Below are positions 54,745 to 64,000 of a stretch of 64,000 nucleotides of DNA, in pieces. Origin of the DNA: Rhyacophila brunnea (Eukaryota > Arthropoda > Insecta > Trichoptera > Rhyacophilidae); the NCBI GenBank assembly GCA_022495005.1, contig JAGYXB010000658.1, positions 62,001 to 126,000 on the forward strand, given 5' to 3'. Each line of letters opens with the position of its first letter. The first letter of the stretch is position 1. Made by a program: the position numbers and the translations under genes. The notes under the pieces are model-generated. The model worked only from the letters and a program-made list of their open reading frames with translations. It searched no databases and was not told the origin of the DNA.

Positions 54745-57700
54745 TATGTCAGATGATTTCCATAAAAAACTTCGCGGGTTATTTTTTTTAAATAAAACTT
54801 CTTTCGATAATACAGTTTAATTATTTATTTTAAATGTTTTATTTTTTTATAACAATTAAATGTTTATTAATTACACAATTTATTTTAGCTTCAAATAATT
54901 ATTTAATTATTTTTGAACTTATTTACCTAACTTAATTATTACATACAGATAACTAATTATAACTATTTATATATTATTTATTAGACGTACTGTTGCACAC
55001 TTATGAGCCACCAACTATAAACTTTAGGATCCTTCTTAGATCCTTCTTATAAAAGATCGCAGACTAATGACGCGGTACTGTGACGATATGTTGTTTACAA
55101 AAGTCAACTGTCAGCGTGACATTAACTACCTACGTCATCCGCGATGACGTCTCGTTAAGAAATCGACACGATTTTTCGCAAATATATCGCGAACGTATTT
55201 TAAAGAAAACTTTGCGAGTTTCTTCTGTGCAGCGGCACAACCTTACGTTACTATTGGAAAATCGGCGACTGACTTGTATGGAAAAGCACGTTCTTTTATA
55301 CTCTCCAGAAGGTAAATTCCGTCACAGGTGCAAATTCTCCCCATCTAAATTTATGTTTTCTTTGAAAAACTAAAGAATCACTCATAATTTAATCAAGATA
55401 TTATGTTTACGTGTAGAGGTTCAAATACTTGTCATTGAAATAGGGATTGTATTAGCTTAAAATACTGAAAAGGGTCAAGAAAGGTCTTACATGACTTTTC
55501 GAGGCGTGTTCACACGTGAAAAACGGACCAATGGGGCAGTTTTTATACCTCTTCCATGAGACCAAGAGCCAGATTCATGGACCAATTACAGAAAAGCTGT
55601 TTATTTTCCGGCTTTTCCGGGAAATTGTGATCATTTAATTAGGTAAAAATAAGCAGCCTATAGATACCTACAGGTAGTACAAGTTTAGTAACAATCGTAA
55701 AAGTCCCTGTGGTACTTTCAACATAGATTGGCAAAATATCTATTAATTCATTTATCGGGTTCGCGGTTAAGAAAAATGAAAATGTATCCGTTCAAAGCGG
55801 TGCGTATTGCTAACGCGGGTGGTAAAAATTACTGCTCGAATGTATTGATGCAAACAGAATGATGTAAAATCGAATTCAGCCGTTTCTTTTATACCGAAAC
55901 TTCGCGCGCTAATTCTCATCAGCTGGAAGTAGGTACAGTCAAAATTTATTTAATTATATTTATAAAACACTTCAACTTAGAAGTATGACTTTAGATCTAA
56001 TCTAGATTTCTACAAGTATTTATTTATAAGGTTTGAAAGTTATCCATCTAGGGTAACTTTTTACAATTTAAAATTGATCTGTCGGGGTTAATCGACAGAT
56101 CTAAAGAACAATTTATATTTGTAAATTAGGAAAGCAACCGAGTCCTTGGACTTACATTGTTAGAATTTCTATTTCCGAAATTCCTTCATCTATCTTTTAT
56201 AAAGGTAGGTACTTAAAATTCGTACACTACTTATTATAATTAAGAACATTAATTTATTATTTAAAATAAGCGTGTGCTATCAATACTTATAAAACGTAAT
56301 CATTAGATTTTAATTACGACAATATCTGATATCATAATTTATTTATTTAAGATATTTCATATTTGTCGCCGGAAAATACATCGCGACCCAAAATACGAAA
56401 AATAAAATTTGATTTTATATAATTCAAAATTGGATTAAATATGAATGGACATTTGTTTATAATGTTAAGCAATTGATATCACATAAGTCGTTTACAATTT
56501 ATTATCTATTTTTAACCTTAATCCTATACATTTTAATTACTTACATTTTACCTTATAAGACCGTTCGGTCTTCTTGAAAGAAAACTCATCCATAGTTCAT
56601 TCTGAGTGGCTATAAGTCGCTCAGACTGTATTATGGGACTCATTACATAATTGTTATAGCTTTGTTTAGAGGTAGGCCGCGTAATTTCAAACAAAAATCG
56701 ACATTTATGGTCGGACCGAAAAGTTGTGACGTCACAAATTTATTGCAAGAAATGCCAACCTAACCTAACCTAACCTAACTATTTTATATGGAATGAATGG
56801 TGTACCTAACGAAACAAAATAAGCCGTTACCTGAGTCTATTAATATTACAGTGGATTAGGTTGATGAAAACGTACGCGATTCATCTGTGTCTCATATAGC
56901 ACATGATAATTGTATTTTAATTATTGCATAGGACCAAAACTCATCTTTGTCATACAGCGGTTATAATCGATTCAGAAGTGCCTATGATGAATTAATAAAA
57001 AAACAAATTTTAAGATATTTTTTGAATTATTTACCAACTCAAAATATTCATTTATTTATTTTATTTACTCATAAATAATACTTACATAAATATAGCCTCA
57101 AATCTTGACACACAATCTTTACAATGAAAATAAATATACACTAATATAAATAAAGTTTTATGAATATAAATGAACAGTACCTATAATGTAAGTCTCCAAA
57201 AATTTGTTTATAAACATACGACCATGTTTATAAACACACGAACCCACACAGAACAAATTTTACAGGAGGCAAAAAACACTTTTTGAATGATTTTGGTTTA
57301 ATATTAATAAAAAAATAGGCATATACATTGGGTGCATGATGATTGATGATTTGGTGTAATATCTTTTCGATCTACCAATAATTAAAGAAGTTATTGCAGA
57401 AAATCATTAAAATTTAGGGTAAATGCTTTTTTCCTTCAATTAAAACTTAATTAAGCTCGATTAAAACCTGAATTAAGATAATAAATCAGCATATTCGGCT
57501 TACTTCCTTCTTACAGAACGTGTATTTAGTTGTATTACATTGTTAATATCTAATAAAAGCACTTTTATAAAAATCGAGGGTTACGCCCTTTTTCCTAAAC
57601 ACAGTCGATAAGTATATATATATTTATTATGACACCCTTGAAACCGAAATGAATATAATGATAATAACAAATTACGTGTTACATCGGCGCGCGCAACTTA

Positions 57701-57954
57701 GTCACACGCCAAAAATGCACTAAGATCTGTTTTCCTAAACGCGCAAAAAGAAGTATAACTTCAAAAATGTTTATAAAGTTTCAATTTTTTAGGTTAGAAA
57801 AAATGTGTAGGTACTAATAGTTTTCAAGGAGATAAACAGTGCCAATGAAAAACGTTAAAGGTTCAGAAAAATATTAATATAATATGAATAAAACACCATT
57901 ATTCACAGTGTTTTTGTTTAAGTCCTTACTTAATTATTTATTCATTGTTAATGT
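54745..57954. other. Intergenic, few features
   Basis: A 97-codon plus frame (55080-55373, MTICCLQKSTVSV start) lies in a slightly G+C-richer patch but has no known domain and no clear splice partner. A short hairpin GATCTGTCG...CGACAGATC is near 56080. Otherwise AT-rich DNA without recognised elements. Confidence 0.4.
56756..56781 (-). repeat. Short TTAGG run
   Basis: Four to five CCTAA units in tandem, the complement of TTAGG. Too short to be a telomere; no T1 element surrounds it. Confidence 0.75.
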
Positions 57955-58198
57955 TTTTATTCGACCATGTCCGATCGTAAAAGGATCATATGGGTCTCCA
58001 CAGAGTAGAGGTTTGTATGAACATATGTTGTTTTTTTACGAGAAATGGATATCAGCCACTTGGTCAACCTATTAGGTCTATACTTTGACTCATACACAAA
58101 TTGAAAAACAATATGTGTACGTGGCAGACCCAGGATTCGAACCTGATACCCATGGCTTGATAGTCCAATACTTAAGCCGGGCGGCCACCGTGGGTGTT
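57955..58198 (-). mobile_element. tRNA-derived SINE-1, complete copy
   Basis: Minus strand: CACGGTGGCCGCCCGGCTTA (A-box region), AGGTTCGAATCCTGGG (a strong B box), then a body with ATCCATTTCTCGTAAAAAAA and GATCGGACATGGTC at the end. About 240 bp. Confidence 0.87.
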
Positions 58199-58204
58199 AA
58201 TAAT

Positions 58205-58740
58205 TATTCTTCTTCTTATTATGCCATCCCCTAGTGGAGGTCAGCCACTGTCAAGGCGATCTTATCTTTGTCGTCTGCTACCCGGAACAGTTCAGTGGAG
58301 CTGCACTAGTACCAATCACGTAGGTTCTTAAGCCACGAAATGCGGCGCCGTCCTCTGCTACGCTTCCCATTGATCTTTCCTTGAATGACAAGTTGGGGAA
58401 TGCTCTATTTTTGTCCTCTCATAATGTGGCCGAGGTACTGTAGTTTCCTGGTTTTGATACTACGTAGAACTTCTCGGTCCTTCCCCGTTCGATTGAGAAC
58501 TTCAACATTTGTCACTCGGTCAGTCCAAGGAATTTTGAGGATGCGCCTATACAGCCACATCTCGAAAGTTGCAAGACTCCGCGACATCTCTTGGTTTGGC
58601 GTCCATACTTCCATACCATAGAAAACAATTGAGAGAACATAACAACGTACTATACGCAGTCTCAGAAATAGGTTAAGATCTCGATTGCTAAGGAGGCGTT
58701 TCATTTTGAGAAAAGCGCTTCTTGCGATCTCAATTCTAGT
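58205..58740 (-). pseudogene. LINE 3' part (family alpha)
   Basis: The minus frame from about 58740 reads TRIEIARSAFLKMKRLLSNR, RIVRCYVLSIVFYGMEVWT, WLYRRILKIPWTDRVTNVEV and LQYLGHIMRGQK. It is then interrupted and ends with AADLYK-like sequence and a (GAA)n tail at 58207. This is the region C-terminal to the reverse transcriptase in RTE-like LINEs. Confidence 0.88.
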
Positions 58741-58895
58741 TACATATTATGTGTTTCGTCGATTACGAGAAAGCATTCGATACTGTCAGACATACTAAAC
58801 TTCTCGAACTCTTGCAGGAGAAAGTTATCGATGCAAGAGACATTCAACTGATAGCTTACTTATATTGGAATCAAACAGTGAATATTAAGATCGAA
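58741..58895 (+). pseudogene. LINE 5' part, inverted relative to the 3' part
   Basis: Starting exactly where the minus-strand part stops, the plus strand reads CFVDYEKAFDTVRHTKLLEL and then LLQEKVIDARDIQLIAYLYW. This is the reverse transcriptase motif carrying the first catalytic aspartate (FVDYEKAFD). Head-to-head joining of these two parts is the signature of twin priming. Confidence 0.85.
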
Positions 58896-59261
58896 TTATT
58901 ATAAATACAATAAAAATAACTTATGAACTATGGTCATATAAAAGAATTTTAAATTTGAAGATTAGTTTGTTTTCATTCTCCTTCTTTCGCATGGCACAAT
59001 CTAATTTCTTTCCCTTTCACTCTCGTTACAAAAACCTATGAAACTATCCTATAACGTGCTAGTTAACTAGTTTATTCTTTCTACTAAATACATTGCAAAT
59101 CTTAATACGAGTTCTAAATTTAAATATTTATTATTCTTAATGTTATTAACTTACATTTCTATTTAACAGATTCGAATGCTAGGGTGATTACAAATAAAAA
59201 TAATATTTTTTCAAAACTATTAGTTTGAAAAATAAAGAGATACTTGTTATACAATTTAATT
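58896..59261. other. Intergenic, nothing recognised
   Basis: No feature was identified. Confidence 0.4.
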
Positions 59262-59402
59262 TTCCGACATTGTCCGATCCATATAAGATCATATAGGCCT
59301 CCACGGAGTGGAGGTTGTTATAAACAGATTTTGTTTTAGAGAAATGGATGCCAGACACTTGCCTAATCTATTAGATCCATACTCTGACTCACAAACAATT
59401 TT
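59262..59402 (-). repeat. SINE-1 body without tRNA head
   Basis: Aligns with the body of the copy at 57955 (GTCCGATC, GGCCTCCACGGAGTGGAGGT, AGAAATGGATGCCAGACACT), but the head is absent. Confidence 0.65.
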
Positions 59403-59644
59403 TTGTCATTCTGCATATCGATAACTGCTACAAGCACATTGTGGTGTTTAATGAGAATTCGGTATGTGAGAGGGAAAGCAGTAAGATTTAACAACTATTA
59501 TTATTTAATTATCACATTTATCGATTTCTGCAAGTGAAAGGTTGTTCGTAGTTTATCACGAGAATGTGTAATTTTAAGTTGTAATTCTCATTGTTGTAAT
59601 TCAGAGTTGAATATAAGCAGATTTTTTTTAAAACTCCCATTGCA

Positions 59645-60754
59645 TTAATGCTGTTGTTCATCAGTATGTGTCAGCTTATGTCGTTTAAGATCGCCACTTC
59701 GTGCGAACTTATTAAAACACACATCGCATTGATGTGGTTTTTTACCAGTATGCATCATTTGATGTAGTTTGAGACTACTAATTTGTATAAATTTTTTAAA
59801 ACACACATAACATTGATGTGGCTTTTCATTATTATGTGTCATTTTATGGCTACTGAGATGAGAATTTCGCTTGAATTTTTTAAAACACACATCGCATTGA
59901 TATGGTTTTTCACTAGAATGTATCATTTTATGTGTTTTCAGATGATGATTTCCCATGAATTTTTTAAAACACACATCGCATTGATACGGTTTTTCACCAG
60001 TGTGTGTCATTATATGTATTTTGAGTTGACCAATTTGCATAAATTGTTTAAAACACAAATTGCACTGATGTCGTTTTTCACCAGTATGTGTTTTTTTATG
60101 AACGTTGAGATAATGAATACCTGTGAATTTTTTAAAACACACATTGCACTGATATGGCATTTCACTATGTATGATTTGATGTCTTTTGAGATTCCTAATT
60201 ATTATAAATTTTTTAAAACACACATCGCATTGATATGGTTTTTCATCGGTATGTGTTATTTTATGTGTATTGAGATCTTCAATTTGTGTGAATTTTTCAA
60301 AACACACGTCGCATTGATGCAGTTTTTCACTAGTTGATAGCATGTTCGTACCACGCTTCAAGATTTTATTTGAGGGATTATTGCATTTATATAATTTATC
60401 CGCCGTATGTGTCTTGTATGACTTAAGATGCTGAGACTTCATGCATGAAACAAAGTGATGATTTAGATGAGTTACAGATTCAAACACTTCACAACAGTTA
60501 TCGCAAATAAAGTTACGTGGAAAAAAATTAACTCTGGTCAACTTAATTTGAACGACCTTTGGCAAGTATAATTTTTGAACTTCCTGTTTCACATTCTGTC
60601 CATCGATAGTTGTTTCCGAATACTGTATCATTATTTCGTTTCTATTGATTGCAGGTACTATTTTGTTGTTACCCAAGTTATTGTCAACCATCTCTTCTTT
60701 AAAGATATCCAATGGTTTACTCTGACGTACTGCGAAATATTTTTGCTTAGAAAT
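59645..60754 (-). CDS. C2H2 zinc-finger gene C, finger exon
   Basis: Follows acceptor TTTTTGTAG (intron side from 60755) in phase 0, starting I-S-K-Q-K-Y-F-A-V. It runs 369 codons to a stop at 59645. A first zinc-binding-like segment (CDNCCEVFESVTHLNHH, C2H2-like but with a C in the last position) precedes a decayed unit and then eight canonical C2H2 fingers, each C-x2-C-F-x-K-F-x(5)-L-x2-H-x3-H, with HTGEKPYQCDVC-type linkers. Finger style (CDVCFKKF) differs from A and B (CDxCDYK), so C is a more distant relative; shared N-terminal exon motifs support common origin. Likely a nuclear DNA-binding protein. The start codon lies beyond the upstream exons at 62199-62351 and 63144-63296, probably outside the window. 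Confidence 0.9.
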   Translation of the reverse strand: MSKQKYFAVRQSKPLDIFKEEMVDNNLGNNKIVPAINRNEIMIQYSETTIDGQNVKQEVQKLYLPKVVQIKLTRVNFFPRNFICDNCCEVFESVTHLNHHFVSCMKSQHLKSYKTHTADKLYKCNNPSNKILKRGTNMLSTSEKLHQCDVCFEKFTQIEDLNTHKITHTDEKPYQCDVCFKKFIIIRNLKRHQIIHSEMPYQCNVCFKKFTGIHYLNVHKKTHTGEKRHQCNLCFKQFMQIGQLKIHIMTHTGEKPYQCDVCFKKFMGNHHLKTHKMIHSSEKPYQCDVCFKKFKRNSHLSSHKMTHNNEKPHQCYVCFKKFIQISSLKLHQMMHTGKKPHQCDVCFNKFARSGDLKRHKLTHTDEQQH

Positions 60755-60942
60755 CTACAAAAAGAATAAGAAATAAATGAAATATAATTGTGTTCTCTAA
60801 TATATCATTGATACTAGGTACCTGTCTTGTGACAGTTAATTGTTGTAAATGGTTTTTTTTTTTTGTCAAACCGATATGTTACACTGCGCTTATATTTTGA
60901 CATGTATGATTAAAGCAAATACCTAGTCAGGTTGACATATAT

Positions 60943-61136
60943 CAGGGTTGGAAAACCTTTTTGCATAAGCGTGCAAACATTTCCCAAAAAAAAATTCGAC
61001 TGTCTGACGTGACAAAGAGTCGGCTCGTTTTTTCAGGAAAATATTTTCGCAGCGGGCCGCAGGTTGGTCAATTTTTCAGTCGGCTCGTTTTTTTTTTTGG
61101 AAAATATTTTCGCACGCGTGCCATAGGTTCGCCACC
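60943..61136 (+). mobile_element. Short hAT-type MITE (194 bp)
   Basis: Starts CAGGGTTGGAAAACC and ends GGCACGCG-type sequence as CATAGGTTCGCCACC. It is flanked by an exact 8-bp duplication ACATATAT (60935-60942 and 61137-61144). GTCGGCTCGTTTTTT with GGAAAATATTTTCGCA is tandemly duplicated inside. It lies in an intron of gene C. Confidence 0.85.
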
Positions 61137-61279
61137 ACATATATGATTAGTACCTATACCTAGTCCGGCAAATATTAATGAAAAGAAGCATGCTTGAACA
61201 ACGCTAATAAATTATGCAAATATTTAATTAAATTATTCAAATCTGTCATCGATTTACGCAACATATAACTGCATTTTAT

Positions 61280-61770
61280 TACAAAATTGCATTTAGCGAT
61301 GAAACTCATTTTTGGTAAACGGGAATGCTAATAAGGAACATTGCTGCATATGAAATGAAACCAATCCAGAAGACTCCGTAGAATTAATTACATCCACAAA
61401 AATGCACCGTTTAGTGCGGTTTACATGCAGGTGGCATCATCGCACAATGTTCATTTAAAAATGAGGCCAAAGCTTGCGTTACGGTCAATGGAGGTCGTCG
61501 AACCATGATCAATATTTTGATTTAAATATGGATTCTTTTGGGAGAATGGTCATTTCAACAGGATGTCCCATACGACAGCAACCATCACCTTATGTAAATC
61601 AAGATTTGGCGATAAATTGATTAAAAGAAATGGATCTGTTAATTGGCATACAGGGTCGGACGATTTAACATCTCTGGATTATTTACTGTATGTATTAGTG
61701 AAATCACTGGTGTGTGCTGATAAATCAGCAACATTTAAGGCATCGAAAGCCAACAATTTTTGTGTTATAT
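61280..61770 (+). pseudogene. Tc1/mariner-family transposase remnant
   Basis: In several frames one reads SDETHFW and EHCCIW near 61300, STKMHRLV, FQQDVPYDS near 61556, a KSRFGDKLIKRNGSVNW-type stretch, LTSLDYLLYVLVKSLVCADK and KSATFKASKA. The order fits the catalytic half of insect Tc1/mariner transposases (SDE..F, QQDGA, and the final D within the LTPLDYFLW-like motif). Many stops. Opposite to gene C, inside its intron. Confidence 0.7.
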
Positions 61771-61796
61771 AACACGAAAAATGTTGACTTTCGATG
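61741..61796. other. Palindromic hairpin of about 26-bp arms
   Basis: CATCGAAAGCCAACAATTTT and its imperfect complement close around GTTATATAAC. It marks the end of the transposase remnant. Confidence 0.65.
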
Positions 61797-62198
61797 GCCA
61801 TATGGCCAGCAGTGCTCGAATAAAAGTGGTCCAACTTGGGCGCTCAGAATTTTCTTGCTTGCTGCTGAATTGCGGCGGTGACCACAGGCCCAAATGTTAA
61901 TGCCATGAATGTATCGATCGTTAGAATCAAAAAAATATTTTAATTTAACATGTGCAATCTTTTTCAAATTTAAACTTATATCATGCTTAAAAACAGCCTT
62001 TTTAGTTAACAACTTTTTTGATTCAGTGAATAACTCACAAGATTTAAGAATGTAACATTCGTCTTGAAATTGAAAAAAGTGATGCAATTCCTGAGATGCA
62101 GGTTCGATTTCTGCGGGGGTTTTTCTTTTTTCAAAATTTGTATATTTTCTCAGGTGTTTTCAAAATTATGTATGTTAAACAACCTCTATTGAACGTAC

Positions 62199-62351
62199 CT
62201 GATCTAATGGCCTGTATTGTAGATCTGAGCAACCAGGTTGAGGTGACTCATTACTGATTTGGCGAATTGTGTTGTCAACAAATTCTTGTTTGATGATCAC
62301 TCCCTCATTAGGATATTCACACTTAATATTCATAAGGCCGTATTCAATGTT
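62199..62351 (-). CDS. Gene C, coding exon copy 1 (51 codons)
   Basis: Acceptor TTTTCAG before 62351 and donor CAG|GTACGT after 62199, phase 0 at both ends. The peptide begins NIEYGLMNIKCEYPNE, has IKQEFVDN and ends PQPGCSDLQYRPLDQ. It has two [I/V]KxE motifs and the PQPGCS motif of gene B exon 3. It splices in phase to the finger exon at 60754. Confidence 0.85.
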
Positions 62352-62699
62352 CTGAAAATAACAACATTATTAATATTATGTACCAGTATCATCATTACGA
62401 TTAGCCAGAAAAGATCTCCCAGAGCTATTTCTTCATTAACATCATAATTTTGTACAACTTAAAGTTTTATCGTGCTTAAAAACAACCTTTTTTCATTCGA
62501 CGAATAATTCAAAAGATTTAAGAATGTAACAAACGTCATCTTGAAAACACTTCTGAGGATATAAATAATAACCAATAGAAAAAATCTTTTTGAAAAGGGA
62601 TGCAATTCTTGAGAGATGCAGCTTCGATTCCTGCGTGGGTCTTACTTTTTTCAAAAATAATATGTTATCTCCGAAGTGTTTTCAGAATTATGTACAAAC

Positions 62700-63129
62700 T
62701 GTTACACCTCCGTATGGTCCCCATTTGGGGATGTCTCTGTGTATCTGGAGAGGCCCGAGTCGGTATCAAATCCAACAAATAGTAAAACGCTGATTACGAA
62801 AAAAAATAATAAATAATAGAGCCGACAATGCCGTAGCTTATGACGGTTGAAAAATATTGCAACGTCGCCGCTCTCGTTGAAAGCGAAACACAAGATGGCG
62901 GGCAGAACGCCGCAAACAGCCAAATCGCAAACACGTACATTTCGTCCTCCGTAAAATAAACATTATTGTATTATATAATAGTAACTTAAATATACCTCCC
63001 CGTTTACAAAACAATTCCGGTGTGTTATTTGTTCACCTCCAAGTCCTAAAATCCAGACGAAAAACCAGACAACAAAATAAAAATGACAGCTTATTTTTTC
63101 ACTTTCCAAAATGGAGGGAAATGACAGTA
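62700..63129 (-). mobile_element. Repeat R4, copy 2
   Basis: Complement of 25670-26106, with ends CTGTTACACCTCC and GGAGGGAAATGACAG. It lies just downstream of exon copy 2 of gene C (15 bases from its donor) and is absent from duplication copy 1, so it arrived after the duplication. Confidence 0.75.
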
Positions 63130-63143
63130 CATTATGAACGTAC

Positions 63144-63296
63144 CTGATCTAATGGCCTGTATTGTGGATCTGAGCAACCAGGTTGAGGAGACTCATTATT
63201 GATTTGGCGAATTGTGTTCTCAACAAATTCTTGTTTGATGTTCACCCCCTCATTAGGATATTCACACTTAATATTCATAAGACCGTATTCACTCTT
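63144..63296 (-). CDS. Gene C, coding exon copy 2 (51 codons)
   Basis: Same length, phase and splice sites as 62199-62351 (acceptor TTTTCAG, donor CAG|GTACGT). The peptide begins KSEYGLMNIKCEYPNE and ends PQPGCSDPQYRPLDQ; six of 51 residues differ from copy 1 and the frame is open. Being 153 bp and phase 0-0, either or both copies can be spliced in without frame loss. Confidence 0.83.
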
Positions 63297-63396
63297 CTGA
63301 AAATAACAACATTATTAATATTATCTATTAGTATCACTATAACGATTAGCCAAAAAAGGTCTCCCACAGCTCTTTATTCAGTGGCTGCCAATGTAT

Positions 63397-64000
63397 GACT
63401 TAATTTGGCAGGTGAATGTATAATTATTACCGAACGACATTCTAGCCCAATACCATGTCATCAGTTTAGCTGTATCAGGTCGCGGACTTTTGTAAGGATT
63501 TAATACCGATCAGTCTGTCGCAAAGCCAACCAAACCAATGCCAAATTTCCTCCATACAAATTGACAAAAAATGTTATCAATTTCCTTGTGGAGTCCCATT
63601 CATCATAGTCGAATTTTTTCTCTCGATGGTCAACTATCGATATCAGCCACAATCGCTTGATGCATCCAATTGACCTAGACGGAAGCTAAAAAGAAGCAGC
63701 AGAGATCAAGCAAGCAATTGAGATTTTTCTGTCATCCAGTAAGCAAGACATTGAGCGACGAGACGAAAAGCCTAAATCAGCACAAAGCAAGTCTCCCTAG
63801 TAAGTGAAGCCAACGAACAGAATCGGGCAGGAACTTGAGGATTCGAATTGCTTGAGTCTTGGTTCATTGAATTCACCAGCAAAGTGATACGTGGATGCCA
63901 CAGATTTAGAACTACAACAACCAGAACAATGGATGATTTTACGTAATAAAATCATATAGATTCATCCAGGATGTATGATATCACAAAAAACGTGATAAAA
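63397..64000. other. Intron or upstream part of gene C, nothing recognised
   Basis: No exon with M-[D/E]-I-K start, as in genes A and B, was found. The first exon is probably beyond the window. The segment 63680-63900 is less AT-rich but has no open frame of note. Confidence 0.4.

Larger units (their letters stand above)
61978..63390. repeat. Tandem duplication containing a gene C exon
   Basis: Copy 1 (61978-62455) and copy 2 (62467-63390) share, in order, GCTTAAAAACA, AAGATTTAAGAATGTAAC, a SINE-2-like tail with GGTTCGATTTCTGC/GCTTCGATTCCTGC, the 153-bp exon and AAAATAACAACATTATTAAT. The unit is about 480 bp; copy 2 is longer because repeat R4 is inserted between its SINE tail and its exon. 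Confidence 0.85.

Noticed and set aside
55080..55373. 97-codon frame as a gene
   Set aside because: No domain, no splice partner; only slightly raised G+C.
56756..56781. Chromosome end
   Set aside because: Only four or five TTAGG units with ordinary sequence on both sides.
59783..60337. 184-codon plus-strand frame across gene C
   Set aside because: Reverse shadow of the gene C fingers (periodic FFKTHIALIW repeats come from complementing the finger code).
61725..62087. 120-codon minus frame upstream of the gene C finger exon
   Set aside because: It runs through the transposase-end hairpin and the duplicated SINE-like tail; no splice sites or family motif.

Overview
This window is a repeat-dense piece of an insect nuclear genome. 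It is AT-rich, has split genes with GT-AG introns, mariner, hAT, piggyBac-type and LINE elements, tRNA-derived SINEs and short runs of the arthropod telomeric motif TTAGG. Base texture (frequent 'taggtacct' strings, many TGTCA-rich stretches) would fit a moth or an aphid; the order is not settled from sequence alone. There is no bacterial, organellar or rRNA content. Positions of repeat ends are exact where a target-site duplication (TSD) is quoted and approximate otherwise.

Genes: three related C2H2 zinc-finger genes form the only well supported protein-coding content. Gene A (minus) is encoded by exons at 23113-22859, 21286-21128 and 18438-17131. Gene B (plus) is encoded by exons at 25250-25402, 25500-25622, 28780-28932 and 30829-31809. 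A and B are head-to-head paralogues about 2.1 kb apart. Gene C (minus) enters from beyond the right edge, with two tandem copies of a 153-bp exon (63296-63144 and 62351-62199) and a finger exon at 60754-59645. All inferred junctions are phase 0; the N-terminal exons carry [I/V]KxE (SUMO-consensus-like) motifs and a shared PQPGCS-like motif, and the last exon carries the finger array. They are presumably nuclear DNA-binding regulators; targets cannot be read from the sequence.

Layout: 1-5.6 kb has LINE/SINE debris and a TIR element with internal TTAGG. 5.6-15.2 kb has two copies of one old repeat (R1), each full of nested insertions: copy 1 took a 1391-bp near-perfect fold-back with TTAA duplications and a 2024-bp DDE transposon; copy 2 took a hAT-type MITE that itself received two solo LTRs, then a 1301-bp mariner. 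15.2-17 kb has a hAT remnant and MITEs. 17-32 kb is the A/B gene pair with LINEs and MITEs in introns and between the genes. 32-47 kb is gene-free, with many short TIR elements and a 2.4-kb minisatellite. 47.7-54.7 kb is a 7-kb inverted-repeat element flanked by a 9-bp duplication and carrying decayed zinc-finger sequence of the local type in both arms. 55-59 kb is mostly unremarkable apart from a LINE with a twin-priming-like inversion. 59.6-63.4 kb is gene C.

The most notable system is the 7-kb fold-back that has apparently captured zinc-finger gene sequence inside a zinc-finger cluster. Next come the palindromic TTAA element, a group of elements with CG...CG ends and AT-rich 4-bp TSDs, and the tandem exon duplication in gene C.
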